DNA of 64,000 nucleotides from Scatomonas sp963928055 (GTDB taxonomy: Bacteria; Bacillota; Clostridia; Lachnospirales; Lachnospiraceae), in contig CAWVDN010000001.1 of assembly GCA_963928055.1 (NCBI GenBank), forward strand, positions 558,001 through 622,000. Direction: 5' to 3'. Below are positions 42,037-50,677 of this stretch, one piece after another. The notes below the pieces were generated by a model. The model saw only the letters and a program-made list of their open reading frames with translations. It was not told where the DNA came from and made no database searches. The stretch's first letter is position 1. Every line of letters begins with the position of its first letter. The position numbers and the translations under genes are program-made.

Positions 42037-42768
42037 TCAGAGCTTTCTTCTTCCCCTGTCTCTGGCATGTTTCTCAGAAATCCTCAGCTTCAGCTCCTGC
42101 ATCTTCACGTCCGTGGCGGCAATGGTATCCGCGCAGATCCGCAGTTCCCGGGCAATCGCTTTTACTTCCGGCGAGTCATTCTTGTAACGGATCTGGTGTT
42201 CCAGGCTGGCCCAGAAATCCATGGCCACGGTGCGGATCTGCACCTCCACCCGGATCGGCTCCTTGCCGGTAGAGAAAAACACCGGGATCTCCACAATGAG
42301 ATGCAGGCTGCGGTAGCCGCCGGGCTTGGGATTTTTTATGTAATCCTTCCTGGTGATCAGGCGAATATCATCCTGGGCCAGCAGCATCTCCGCAATATCG
42401 TATATGTCATTGATAAACGAGCAGATCACCCGGATCCCCGCCACATCGTTGAGATGCTCCTGGATGGATTCCACCGTCACCGGCTGGTTATTCCGGCGGA
42501 GCTTTTCCGCGATACTGTAGGGACGCTTTACCCGGGAATGGATGCTGGCAATGGGATTGTGCTCCCGGGACAGGGTCAGCTCATCGTTCAGCACTTCCAG
42601 CTTGGTGGTGACCTCCCGGATGGCTGAGCGGTACTTCAGCATAAGGTCCTCAAACTGGAGCAGCCGCTCCAGGGACTCCTCGGTGATCTCCTCATCGGTT
42701 TCCACTCCGAAAAAATCCCGGAAGGTTTCTTTGCGTTCTTTCGTTCTGGTATCAAATAATGTAGCCAT
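42037..42768 (-). CDS. Small alarmone synthetase (RelQ/YjbM-type GTP pyrophosphokinase)
   Basis: A 243-residue single-domain synthetase with RVKRPYSIAEKLRR, DVAGIRVICSFINDIY, RKDYIKNPKPGGYRSLHLIV and EVQIRTVAMDFWASLEHQI, the RelA/SpoT catalytic core without HD, TGS or ACT domains. It makes (p)ppGpp or pGpp and is normally controlled transcriptionally, complementing the long Rel at 4.3-6.6 kb. Its stop is 10 bp before the MATE start. Confidence 0.92.
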   Translation of the reverse strand: MATLFDTRTKERKETFRDFFGVETDEEITEESLERLLQFEDLMLKYRSAIREVTTKLEVLNDELTLSREHNPIASIHSRVKRPYSIAEKLRRNNQPVTVESIQEHLNDVAGIRVICSFINDIYDIAEMLLAQDDIRLITRKDYIKNPKPGGYRSLHLIVEIPVFFSTGKEPIRVEVQIRTVAMDFWASLEHQIRYKNDSPEVKAIARELRICADTIAATDVKMQELKLRISEKHARDRGRRKL

Positions 42769-42781
42769 AGCGGTCCTTTCT

Positions 42782-43189
42782 TTATGTATTCTCCCCCTCT
42801 ATCCTGCGGATGATCTTCTTTGTTTTTTCCACAGGGAAGGGAACGCTTACGCGGGTATACTGCCCTACAGAAACCACGGTCCCTGTCATTTCTTTCTGTT
42901 CTGCTCCTACCGGCACCAGCACCCTATCCCCGATCTTCAGGGATGAGTCTTCCGTCCGGTAAGAGTAAGGCCGGGAAGAAAAAGGCAGAAGCACCCCGCA
43001 GTAAATATAAATCGTCTTATCCTCCGGTAGTTTCTCTGGCAGCTGTTCTTTTCCATTCTCCGGCGGCTGCATCTCCTTTTTTCTGGCCTGCAGCGCTTTC
43101 CGAAATTCCTCGGCAGTCTCAAAGTCCCGGACGTTCAGACCGCAGGTATCCCTTTTTTCATACCATTTCCGCCAGCCGTAATTTCCGTT
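42782..43189 (-). pseudogene. C-terminal fragment of a DUF-repeat protein
   Basis: The frame reads NGNYGWRKWYEKRD, TCGLNVRDFETAEEFRKALQ, then SSLKIGDRVLVPVGAEQKEM and VSVPFPVEKTKKIIRRIEG. I recognise the pattern of a Lachnospiraceae family with repeated GWRKW...DFET units and a KIGDRVLVPVG C-terminal beta domain, but no function. The N-terminal units are missing; upstream sequence in this frame (to 43399) is non-homologous and antisense-like. It abuts the cas3-HD remnant, so two broken genes meet here. Confidence 0.6.
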
Positions 43190-43209
43190 CCCGGAACGGT
43201 AATTTCTGG

Positions 43210-43437
43210 TTATCCGGAATAGTGATTTCCTATCGCCGGACAGGTGATGGAAAATGCCCCGGAATACACATCCGATGAACTGCCGTAGTCGTGGAGTATA
43301 CCGCAGGCATAGCCCCAGTCTGCTTTTCCGAAGCGTTCTGCAAAGCGAGCCGCCGGTTCCGCGGTTCCACGTAAATAATCTTTTAAAGGCTGTGCGCATT
43401 TTTCATTGAGATGAACGGCATATTCCATAGAAGCCAT
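43210..43437 (-). pseudogene. N-terminal remnant of a Cas3 HD domain
   Basis: A 75-codon frame reads MEYAVHLNEK, AQPLKDYLRGTAEPAARFAE and ADWGYACGILHDYG. It aligns by pattern with the intact cas3 start (YIAHINE, VKEHCENTAEL, YAAGLAHDIGKY): the HE ligand spacing, TAE helix and HD motif are kept. After HDYG the sequence (SSSDVYSGAF) loses the family pattern and stops. It looks like a second, foreign or older type I-C cas3 cut at about 50 residues. Confidence 0.6.
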
Positions 43438-43450
43438 CCTCCTGCGAATT

Positions 43451-44176
43451 TCACATAAAATATCTGCATTGTTCCTCGTAGGATTTCTGTTCTTTCTGGA
43501 ACAACGCTGTCAACTTACCGACACCCTCTCTTTTGCGGTATGATGCCAGTGCGTTCAAATATTCCATCCGATTTTTATCCATAATAATCAAAGGAACCAA
43601 ACCATTTACCAAACATTCCCGAAACAGAATAAGCCGTCCCATCCGTCCGTTTCCATCCTGAAAAGGATGGATGCACTCATAACGTGCGTGAAATTCGGCC
43701 AAAACAGATAATGTGGCATCGCAGCTGTGATACCACTGCAGAAGTTCCTGCATTTTTAACGGAACATCTTCCGGATATACAGTTTCATAGGTTCCGATGA
43801 TATTCCTCCGTTTTTTGTAATCCCCGATGGCATAACCGTTTGCCCGATCCTCAAAGACTCCACTTTTCAGCTCAAAATGAAATTGTTTGATCAATTTCTG
43901 CGATAATGGCTGATTCAGTGTATCCAGCATATAATTAAACATCAGGAAATGGCCGTTCATTTCTTCCACATCTTTAGCACGGTAAACGTGGGCACTGACG
44001 GGTAACGTTCCTGTGTCAAATAATGCAGCGGTCTGCTCTTCCGTCATAGTTGAACCTTCAATTTTATTTGAATGATAGGCAAAATCCCACTGTGTATAAG
44101 CATAGATGCCGGATTTGTCCGATTTTGTTCTTTCAGTGCGAAATCGCTCCCGAAGGAACTGATTGATTATGTTCAT
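43451..44176 (-). CDS. Fic-domain protein (AMPylase-type)
   Basis: A 241-residue Fic protein with the intact catalytic motif HPFQDGNGRMGR (170-181) and the flap region RNIIGTYETVYPEDV. An N-terminal autoinhibitory helix motif SNKIEG (36-41) matches class II Fic enzymes, which block their own ATP site until released. Fic proteins transfer AMP (or other nucleotides) to target hydroxyls. It is monocistronic, starting next to the flavin reductase gene, with no separate antitoxin visible. Confidence 0.92.
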   Translation of the reverse strand: MNIINQFLRERFRTERTKSDKSGIYAYTQWDFAYHSNKIEGSTMTEEQTAALFDTGTLPVSAHVYRAKDVEEMNGHFLMFNYMLDTLNQPLSQKLIKQFHFELKSGVFEDRANGYAIGDYKKRRNIIGTYETVYPEDVPLKMQELLQWYHSCDATLSVLAEFHARYECIHPFQDGNGRMGRLILFRECLVNGLVPLIIMDKNRMEYLNALASYRKREGVGKLTALFQKEQKSYEEQCRYFM

Positions 44177-44180
44177 ATCT

Positions 44181-44738
44181 TTATTTCAGTTTCATTCCGT
44201 CTTTAAAGGCATTTCCCACTTTTTCCCCGATGGCATGGTAGGCTCCCCCGATGGGGTCAAAGGTGATCGGCGCCAGTTTTCCCATATCGATCTTTCCATC
44301 GGTGAGGATGGATTCATCGGCGCTGACGTTGACGATCTCTCCAAAGAGATGACAGCTTTCCGGATCGTAGCTGATAAGACGGCATTCCAGGGTCATAGGC
44401 AGCTCCCGGATCACCGGTGCGTCTACAAATTCCGCTTTGTCCGTGTGGAAACCGGCCTTCTCCATTTTGTCCGGGGTGTTGTTTCCGGAAACAATACCCA
44501 CGTAGTCGCAGGCCGTCATCTGCTCCGCAGTGGCCATGCTCACCGTAAAGGCTTTCCGGGCCAGAATGTTTTTTGTGGTCTTGTGGCCGGCGCTGATGCA
44601 GAGGCAGATTTCTGTATCGCAGCTGATGCCGCCCCAGGCGGCGTTCATGGCGTCAGCCTTTCCCTCTTCATCGTAGCTGCCCAGAATAAATACCGGCTGC
44701 GGATAGGTCCAGGGTTTTGCTCCAAAATTTTTTCTCAT
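44181..44738 (-). CDS. Flavin reductase-like FMN-binding protein
   Basis: About 185 residues of the flavin-reductase split-barrel family: PQPVFILGSYDEEGKADAMN, ICLCISAGHKTTKNILARKA, FTVSMATAEQMTACDYVGIV and CRLISYDPESCHLFGEIVNV. Such proteins bind FMN and reduce it or protect from oxygen. The ATG at 44738 follows AGGAGG by 8 nt. It ends 4 bp before the Fic start. Confidence 0.9.
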   Translation of the reverse strand: MRKNFGAKPWTYPQPVFILGSYDEEGKADAMNAAWGGISCDTEICLCISAGHKTTKNILARKAFTVSMATAEQMTACDYVGIVSGNNTPDKMEKAGFHTDKAEFVDAPVIRELPMTLECRLISYDPESCHLFGEIVNVSADESILTDGKIDMGKLAPITFDPIGGAYHAIGEKVGNAFKDGMKLK

Positions 44739-44776
44739 GATCATGTCCTCCTGATTCAATGGTTTTCTATTTTAGT

Positions 44777-45055
44777 TAGCGTCAGTGTACAAAGGGACAA
44801 TACGGTCGTTGAAGGGCTGATTTGGGCTCCTTCTGCGTTACTTTCCCTCCGCGTACGTCTCTGTACGCGTCGATCAAGTGCCTTGAAGGGGCTCAAATCA
44901 GCACCTTCACGACTCAAAGACTCCAACCGCAGGAATTTCGGCGATTTTCAAGGCAGACGATAGAGGCGTACTGGACGTACGCCGATTAAGGATAACGCAG
45001 AAAATCACCGAAATTACGCGGTTTGGAGCGTGTTGCCCCTTGTACACTGACGCTA
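44777..45055. repeat. MITE-like element with nested inverted repeats (279 bp)
   Basis: Outer ends TAGCGTCAGTGTACAA and TTGTACACTGACGCTA are perfect 16-bp inverted repeats and continue with partial pairing. Inside are two further inverted pairs. Arm 1 runs between about 44804 and 44912 (GCTGATTTGGGCTCC / GGGCTCAAATCAGC) and arm 2 between about 44918 and 45030 (AATTTCGG(C/T)GATTTTC and complement). Each has a central GTACG-type palindrome. It could fold into a three-arm cruciform. No protein is encoded. It lies in the 44760-45117 gap. Confidence 0.8.
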
Positions 45056-45117
45056 CTCGTAAGAAAAATAATGCAGGATCACCGGCAGAGCATCTACTGG
45101 TGCCCGCCTTTTCTGTC

Positions 45118-46065
45118 TCAGAATTCCAGCCGCTGCTGACCGCTGAGGCTGTCTTTCGCCAGAAAACTTTTCTGCGCCCCCTGCCGCACCTCATCTGTCT
45201 CCCGTAGATGCCCCAGCAGCAGCGGAGAAGCAGGATCGTGGAATTGATAATTCTCCCGGGCTTTCGCCGGGCTCTGGTTGGCATAGCAGTATTTGCAGCC
45301 GTTGAGACAGGTATCATAGGCGCCGATGTCCCGGCTCTCTATGCAATGGCATCCTGCCCTGGCGCCTCGATGCTTCCGCTCCCGGAAGGTAACGCCGTTG
45401 GCCTCCCCCAGGATCTTCAGGGTTGTACAGCCGGAGGCCTGGATGCCGTAGCGGCTGTAATCTCCGTTGGTGCCGCAGGTCTGGATGGGGATACCGTACT
45501 TTTCCGCGATCCGGCCCAGCTCCCGGGCCAGAGTCTCTTTCTCCGCAGCAGTCAGCGGAACCAGTTCCGGCATATTAGTCCGCAGCTTCTGATACATTTC
45601 CACGAAGCTGAAAATGCAGCGGTCCACATGACCAGCCAGCCGGGAAGCCAGAGATTCAAAGGTTTCCATATGCACCGGGATCGTATACCGATCCGTCAGG
45701 AGCACCGGATCATACCGCCAGCTGATGCGTCCTGCCCCCACCTGTTTTTCCAGTTCCAGCAGGGTTTCCACACTTTCGTCCAGGGAGGGAACTCCCGGCT
45801 CAATATCTTTTCCGTAAGCAGTAATGGTGTACTGAAAATATGTGTGGAAGCGGTCTGTGATCTGATGAAGATCCTGCAGGATAGGCCGGTAATTTTTGGA
45901 GCAGAACACCACGCAGTCCACGGTCTCCGACGTCAGCTCGTAGCGGGTCACTTTATTTTGAAACAGCGGATTCCTGGCAAGGACATATCCTTCCTGAAAC
46001 CGCTTCAGAAGCCAGGGCGTAAAATACTGCACAGAATCCGTCCGGGCACCGGTGTTGATGATCAT
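45118..46065 (-). CDS. DUF1848 family protein
   Basis: A 315-residue protein starting MIINTGARTDSVQYFTPWLL with the conserved ISWRYDPVLLTDRY and ITAYGKDIEPGVPSLDESVE. A cysteine-rich C-terminal stretch contains GCHCIESRDIGAYDTC and NGCKYCYAN. These are features of the DUF1848 family, thought to bind an iron-sulfur cluster, with no established reaction. Next gene downstream on the strand is beyond the inverted-repeat element. Confidence 0.88.
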   Translation of the reverse strand: MIINTGARTDSVQYFTPWLLKRFQEGYVLARNPLFQNKVTRYELTSETVDCVVFCSKNYRPILQDLHQITDRFHTYFQYTITAYGKDIEPGVPSLDESVETLLELEKQVGAGRISWRYDPVLLTDRYTIPVHMETFESLASRLAGHVDRCIFSFVEMYQKLRTNMPELVPLTAAEKETLARELGRIAEKYGIPIQTCGTNGDYSRYGIQASGCTTLKILGEANGVTFRERKHRGARAGCHCIESRDIGAYDTCLNGCKYCYANQSPAKARENYQFHDPASPLLLGHLRETDEVRQGAQKSFLAKDSLSGQQRLEF

Positions 46066-46091
46066 AGTGCTGCCTCCTTTCCCTCCTGCAT

Positions 46092-46577
46092 TCAGACTTC
46101 CCGATATGTGACCTTCCCGTTTTTCGTCTCCGATTTCATCAGGGAAGCCCGCTTCACCTCCATCTCGGCTTTCGGCAGATGGATCTGGTAGGGGTTTCTG
46201 GCAGACACCTTGCGGATCAGGGTAATATGGGGAGTAAACCGGTCGTCCTCAAAGGGAATACCCGCATTCTTCAGAGCCGCCCGCAGATCTCTGACATAGG
46301 TTTTCAGTTTCTGGTTCCCCTTTACTCCTGCCCAGAGAATGTTTCCGAAATTTCCTTTTTCGGACAGGGCCAGCCGAAAGGCCGGCAGGGGAACCGACGC
46401 CAGGATCCGCTTCACCTGCTCCGGATCCCTGTACTCACCGATAAATGCCAGGGTCAGATGCAGGTTCTGGGCCGGCACGTAATTTCCCTCCACGCCCTGC
46501 TTTTTCAGGTCGTGCAGGCAGTCCACCAGGGCCTTACGCATTTCCTCTGACAGCTGAATGGCAATAAATAATCTCAT
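46092..46577 (-). CDS. thpR: RNA 2',3'-cyclic phosphodiesterase (2H family)
   Basis: A 161-residue 2H phosphoesterase with the paired HxTx motifs NLHLTLAFIGEY and FTPHITLIRK, formerly called 2'-5' RNA ligase LigT. It opens cyclic phosphate ends of RNA. Length is standard. It lies 26 bp upstream of the DUF1848 gene. Confidence 0.93.
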   Translation of the reverse strand: MRLFIAIQLSEEMRKALVDCLHDLKKQGVEGNYVPAQNLHLTLAFIGEYRDPEQVKRILASVPLPAFRLALSEKGNFGNILWAGVKGNQKLKTYVRDLRAALKNAGIPFEDDRFTPHITLIRKVSARNPYQIHLPKAEMEVKRASLMKSETKNGKVTYREV

Positions 46578-46596
46578 CGTTTACCCTTTCTGAAAC

Positions 46597-46905
46597 TCAG
46601 TTTTTCTTCTTCTTAAATCTGTATTTTCCTTTTCCGCAGCCGGATACCGGCTCAATCATTTCGCGCGCAGCCATCTCACGAAGCAGCTCCGTACTTCTGG
46701 TCGGTTTCAGGCCAAGGATTTTCTGAACATCTGATCTGCCGAAGACGGTCTGACAGCCAAATTTTTTTCAATAATTTATAAATGTGACAAGCCGTTTTAG
46801 GGGTAAACGGGCTTTCAATGTTCGCTTTTATTTCTTCAATATTCGCTTTTTCATCTTCAATGTTCGCTTTTTGGGGGCAATGTTCACTTTTTCTTCTGCT
46901 TGAAA
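46597..46905 (-). pseudogene. Frameshifted C-terminal winged-helix fragment
   Basis: The minus strand shows ANIEDEKANIEEIKANIESP and FTPKTACHIYKLLKK, then a frame change at an A7 run (about 46765), and in the other frame GCQTVFGRSDVQKILGLKPT, then ELLREMAAREMIEPVSG and a lysine-rich end. Repeated KANIE and a winged helix are typical of C termini of Fic or AlbA-type ATP-binding regulators. The rest of that gene is absent; the fragment is stranded between thpR and the Nudix gene. Confidence 0.5.
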
Positions 46906-46953
46906 TGTGCCGCTGATATGCAATGCTTGTATTAAGAAAACTTCTGCAGAGCC

Positions 46954-47361
46954 TCAGAGCATTCCTTCTTCCGCCTGCATCTGCTCCCGGATCTTCCGGA
47001 TCAGCGACAGATCTGCCGGCAGCCAGTCCACACTGTCCAGTTCTTCCCGGGAGAGCCATCTGGCGGCCTCGTGTTCTTTTAAGGTCAGTTCCCCGGAGCG
47101 GATCCGGGCCCAGAAGCATTCCATGGACAGATGAAAAGCGGGATAATCGTATTCCACGCAGTCGATCTTCTCTCCCACCTGGATCTCCGCGTCCAGCTCT
47201 TCCCGGATCTCCCGGACCAGAGCCTCCTGGGGCGTCTCCCCGGCCTCGATCTTGCCGCCGGGAAATTCCCAGCCGTCCTTGAATTCTCCGTAGCCTCTCT
47301 GGGTGGCAAATATCTTATGGCCGGAGCGAATAATGGCCGCTGCAACTCTGACTGTTTTCAT
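46954..47361 (-). CDS. Nudix hydrolase (MutT-like)
   Basis: A 135-residue Nudix protein with the box GGKIEAGETPQEALVREIRE followed by ELDAEI, and KTVRVAAAIIRSGHKIFATQ at the start. The short length and C-terminal REELDSVDWLPADLSLIRKI resemble MutT-type 8-oxo-dGTP diphosphatases that clean the nucleotide pool. It ends close to the fragment above and begins 22 bp after the helicase stop. Confidence 0.92.
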   Translation of the reverse strand: MKTVRVAAAIIRSGHKIFATQRGYGEFKDGWEFPGGKIEAGETPQEALVREIREELDAEIQVGEKIDCVEYDYPAFHLSMECFWARIRSGELTLKEHEAARWLSREELDSVDWLPADLSLIRKIREQMQAEEGML

Positions 47362-47383
47362 GTTTGATTCCTCTCTTCTGTAT

Positions 47384-50359
47384 TCAGCTGATGATGTACT
47401 GGTAAATATCCTCCCGAACCGGAGTGTCCAGATTCCACTCGATCTCTACTGCCGTCTTGGTGGTGTTGGGCATCTGAAATTCCCGGGTTCGGCCGGTAGC
47501 GGCCATTCTTCCCAGGTAATAAAATTCCTTGGAGATCTTGTCGTCCTTATTCTTCCTCACAAACAGATGAACGTCAATCCCACGCTCCCTGGCGTGCAGG
47601 AAGTTCTGAACGTCCTCGGATTCCAGGGACCGGCCGGATTTGGAAACGGCCATAAGGGTTCCGGTATTGAGGAAATGATCCTCGTACTTGGTGGTGTCGC
47701 TGATGTTCTCTTCCTTATGATAATTGATAAAAACCGGAAAGGTCCTGGTGTTCTTGTCGAATTTGTACCCGCCGATATTCAGGGGCACTTCGTTGTTCTC
47801 CCAGTTCAGCAGGCGGCAGACGTCCTCGTAAGTATATTTCTGATAGAGGACAAATTCCGTATCCTGGTAGCGGAGGCTGAAATTCTGCCGGTACCGGGAA
47901 ATGCCGAAATCGATAAGCCCCTGCAGAATCTGATAGAATGCCGGGTTGCCCAGCATGCGGGCAAAGTTACGGGAGATCCCGTACTCCTCCCCTTCCTTCC
48001 GGATGAAAACGCAGGTTTCATAGGTTTTCTTTCCGGATCCGGAAGGAAATTCGTTGGTCATAACATTGACTACATTTTTTCTGGTCTTTTCATCTATGGT
48101 AATCCCGTAGTTGTCCCGGAGACTCTTGCTGAGGATCTGCAAAATCCCATGGCGGTACACCAGCAGACGGTTCAGCATTTCCAGTTCGTGGATCCGTTTG
48201 CCTGAGGCCAGCTTCCGGGAGACAAATTCAAGAATCTTCTCCTCTTCTTTGGACAGGCGCACCGTATATTCCTTCTCGTATTTTACCAGGAACTTGTAGT
48301 AAGATCCCAGACTGCTGTTATCAAAAATCCGGCAGACATCCATTTCCCCGTAGAGGTCAAAATCCTTCAGGGCAGGGATCCGGCCCAGCTTGTATTTCAG
48401 ATTTGTGTAATTCTCCCGAATCAGCCGGATGTCGCTGAAATTGGCGGCGTCAATGGCCGCGAAAATCCGCCGGCGGCTGATCTCGTCGAAATGAATGGTG
48501 GACACTCCGGGAATCACCCGGTCTCCCTCCATAACATACCGGCGCACGTTGTCTTTATTGTAGCTGCGGTCCCCGGAAAGGGCAATGGGGATCAGAAAAT
48601 TATTTTTATAGTTGCCGATGAAATCCAGGATCACCACAAATTCTTTGCCGGGGGATTTCCGAAGTCCCCGGCCCAGCTGCTGGACAAAGACAACAGCAGA
48701 CTGGGTGGGCCGGAGCATGATCACCTGATTGATCTCCGGAATATCCACACCCTCGGAGAAAATATCTACGGTAAAAATATAGTCCAGATAGTCTGCGGTT
48801 TCCTTCTGATCCTCCGGCACCTCCATCACCAGGCGCTCAATGACTTCCTCCCGGCGGGTCTCGCTGTCCTCTCCAGTGAGGACCTCCGTCCGCAGGCCTC
48901 TCTCGTTAAACTTTTTGGAAAGCAGCCGGGCCTCCTCCTTGCGGCTGCAAAAAACCAGACCTTTGACCCGGTTTCCGCTGTGGCCGTAATAGGACGCCTG
49001 TTCCAGCACATAATCCACCCGGTGGTCGCTGACCAGCCGGTTAAAATCCCGAAAATCCCCCTCCTCATCGCCAATGGCCCGGCCGTCAATGGTAAGATCC
49101 GTGATGCCAAAATAGTGGAACGGACAGAGCAGATCCTCCTCCAATGCCTGCTGCAGACGAATTTCGTAGGCGATGTTATGATCAAAAATCTCATATACAT
49201 CAAAACGGTTAGTTTCCGGGCTGGCCGTCATGCCCAGCCAGAAATCCGGCCGGAAATAGTCCATAATCTTCCGGTAGCTTTCCGCGCCGGAATGATGGGC
49301 CTCATCCAGGCAGATAACCGTGAACTGCTCCGGAGAAAAAGCTTCCCGCACGGAATCCCGACTCATCATCTGCATAGTAGCAAAAACCAGATCCGCCTGG
49401 CAGATGGATTCCAATTCCCCGGACGTGCGGCCGGAAAGCAAGGCGTAACGCCAGGGCGAACCGTCGTCCTTCCGGGGGCCAAAGACTTTCTGATAACTGG
49501 CCAGTGCCTGCCGGGCAATCTGCTCCCGGTGCACCAGAAACAGCACTTTTTTCGGATGCATGTCCCGGAGAGCAAAGGCGGAGGCATAGGTTTTACCGGT
49601 TCCGGTGGCAGAAATCAGCAGCGCCCGGCGGGCTCCCTGCCGCACCAGCTTGCGAATATTTCTCACGAACGCCGTCTGCATGACATTAGGCTGCAGACGG
49701 TACTGCTCCAGAGACACCGGTACGGTCTCCCTGGCAACCTGCTTCTGTTTCTTCACCAGCGCATATCTGACCCGGTAATCCTCAATAAACTCCTCATATG
49801 CCAGGCTGTTGGTATCCTCCCAAAGAGAACGAAATTCCTGAAGAATGTCTCCCACCACTTCTCCGGTTTCCAATCCCACCAACTTGGTGTTCCACTCCCG
49901 ATTCACCTTCAGAGCACCGGCAGTCATGTTGGCACTGCCAATGATGATCCGGTAAATCTCTTCCTTCCGAAAAATATATCCTTTGGTATGAAATCCATCC
50001 TTATATCCATGAGTCACAAACATCTTCAGTTCAATATTTTTCAGGGAATGCAGCTTGTCCAGGGCCGCCGGATCATTAAACGCCAGATAATCCGTGGTGA
50101 GAATCTTCCCCGGAATCCCCCTGCGCTCTAATTCTTTCAACGTCTGCAATAAGGGGGTAATCCCGCCCAAAGTAATAAACGCCACACTGATATAGAACTC
50201 CTGACAATTCAGGAGTTCCTGTTCCACTGCAGAAATCACTCTCTTGCCCTGACGGTAATCGTTGGAGACAAACTCCGGGCGGTACGCCAGGTTAGAGGGA
50301 ATAGATTGGTTGATAAAGGCCGTTTCCAGGCCGTGTTGGAGGTTTGTTTGGTTATTCAT
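47384..50359 (-). CDS. PLD-nuclease / DEAD-helicase / DUF3427 fusion protein
   Basis: A 991-residue protein. An N-terminal phospholipase-D-like nuclease domain has HTKGYIF (His124, Lys126) and GSANMT (141-146). A superfamily 2 helicase follows, with Walker A ATGTGKT (251-257), CLDEAHHSGAESY, MTASPETN and LRPTQSAVVFVQQLGRGLRK. The C-terminal DUF3427-like region includes YKFDKNTRTFPVFINYHKEE and GRSLESEDVQNFL. This three-part architecture is common in genomic islands and resembles restriction/defence helicases; it acts alone here. Its first 20 codons and upstream region are duplicated at 58.3 kb. Confidence 0.92.
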   Translation of the reverse strand: MNNQTNLQHGLETAFINQSIPSNLAYRPEFVSNDYRQGKRVISAVEQELLNCQEFYISVAFITLGGITPLLQTLKELERRGIPGKILTTDYLAFNDPAALDKLHSLKNIELKMFVTHGYKDGFHTKGYIFRKEEIYRIIIGSANMTAGALKVNREWNTKLVGLETGEVVGDILQEFRSLWEDTNSLAYEEFIEDYRVRYALVKKQKQVARETVPVSLEQYRLQPNVMQTAFVRNIRKLVRQGARRALLISATGTGKTYASAFALRDMHPKKVLFLVHREQIARQALASYQKVFGPRKDDGSPWRYALLSGRTSGELESICQADLVFATMQMMSRDSVREAFSPEQFTVICLDEAHHSGAESYRKIMDYFRPDFWLGMTASPETNRFDVYEIFDHNIAYEIRLQQALEEDLLCPFHYFGITDLTIDGRAIGDEEGDFRDFNRLVSDHRVDYVLEQASYYGHSGNRVKGLVFCSRKEEARLLSKKFNERGLRTEVLTGEDSETRREEVIERLVMEVPEDQKETADYLDYIFTVDIFSEGVDIPEINQVIMLRPTQSAVVFVQQLGRGLRKSPGKEFVVILDFIGNYKNNFLIPIALSGDRSYNKDNVRRYVMEGDRVIPGVSTIHFDEISRRRIFAAIDAANFSDIRLIRENYTNLKYKLGRIPALKDFDLYGEMDVCRIFDNSSLGSYYKFLVKYEKEYTVRLSKEEEKILEFVSRKLASGKRIHELEMLNRLLVYRHGILQILSKSLRDNYGITIDEKTRKNVVNVMTNEFPSGSGKKTYETCVFIRKEGEEYGISRNFARMLGNPAFYQILQGLIDFGISRYRQNFSLRYQDTEFVLYQKYTYEDVCRLLNWENNEVPLNIGGYKFDKNTRTFPVFINYHKEENISDTTKYEDHFLNTGTLMAVSKSGRSLESEDVQNFLHARERGIDVHLFVRKNKDDKISKEFYYLGRMAATGRTREFQMPNTTKTAVEIEWNLDTPVREDIYQYIIS

Positions 50360-50475
50360 TTTTTCATCCTGGTTGCTTTATTTTTAGGGTTTCAATTTTA
50401 TTATGCGATTTTTTTTTACTCTTTTAAAGTGGTTTTTGCTCTGCCGAAAAATATATGTAAATAAATAGATCTGTT
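50310..50475. repeat. Direct repeat, copy 1 (helicase 5' end and upstream region)
   Basis: This segment covers the first codons of the helicase and its AT-rich upstream. It recurs at 58319-58487 in the same orientation. The first 71 bases (ttgataaagg onward) differ at only four positions; the rest is more diverged. The two copies bracket an 8-kb island. Confidence 0.8.
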
Positions 50476-50677
50476 CCCTAGTACTGGCTGGCACGAGAGG
50501 ACAGAAAGTACGTCATTTGCCGGGCGGTTCCTCCGACTTGATCCACCGCTGTTTTACTCTCTGGAAACGTAGCCGGGAACATATCTAGCCCAATATAAGT
50601 GATATATCCCACACATGTCAATACATCTCTATTCCCATCCACGCACAAGCGATTTTCTTTTAAAAAACTATTAGAAA
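50476..50677. other. Gap with no confident gene
   Basis: A 67-codon frame is open on the minus strand (50681-50478), overlapping the ATPase stop, but its codon use is irregular and I recognise no family. Part of it (GLDMFPATFPESKTAVDQ) vaguely resembles an equivalent stretch upstream of the second repeat copy (FGLDIPADTVDQG). It may be a remnant shared by both repeat copies. Confidence 0.3.
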
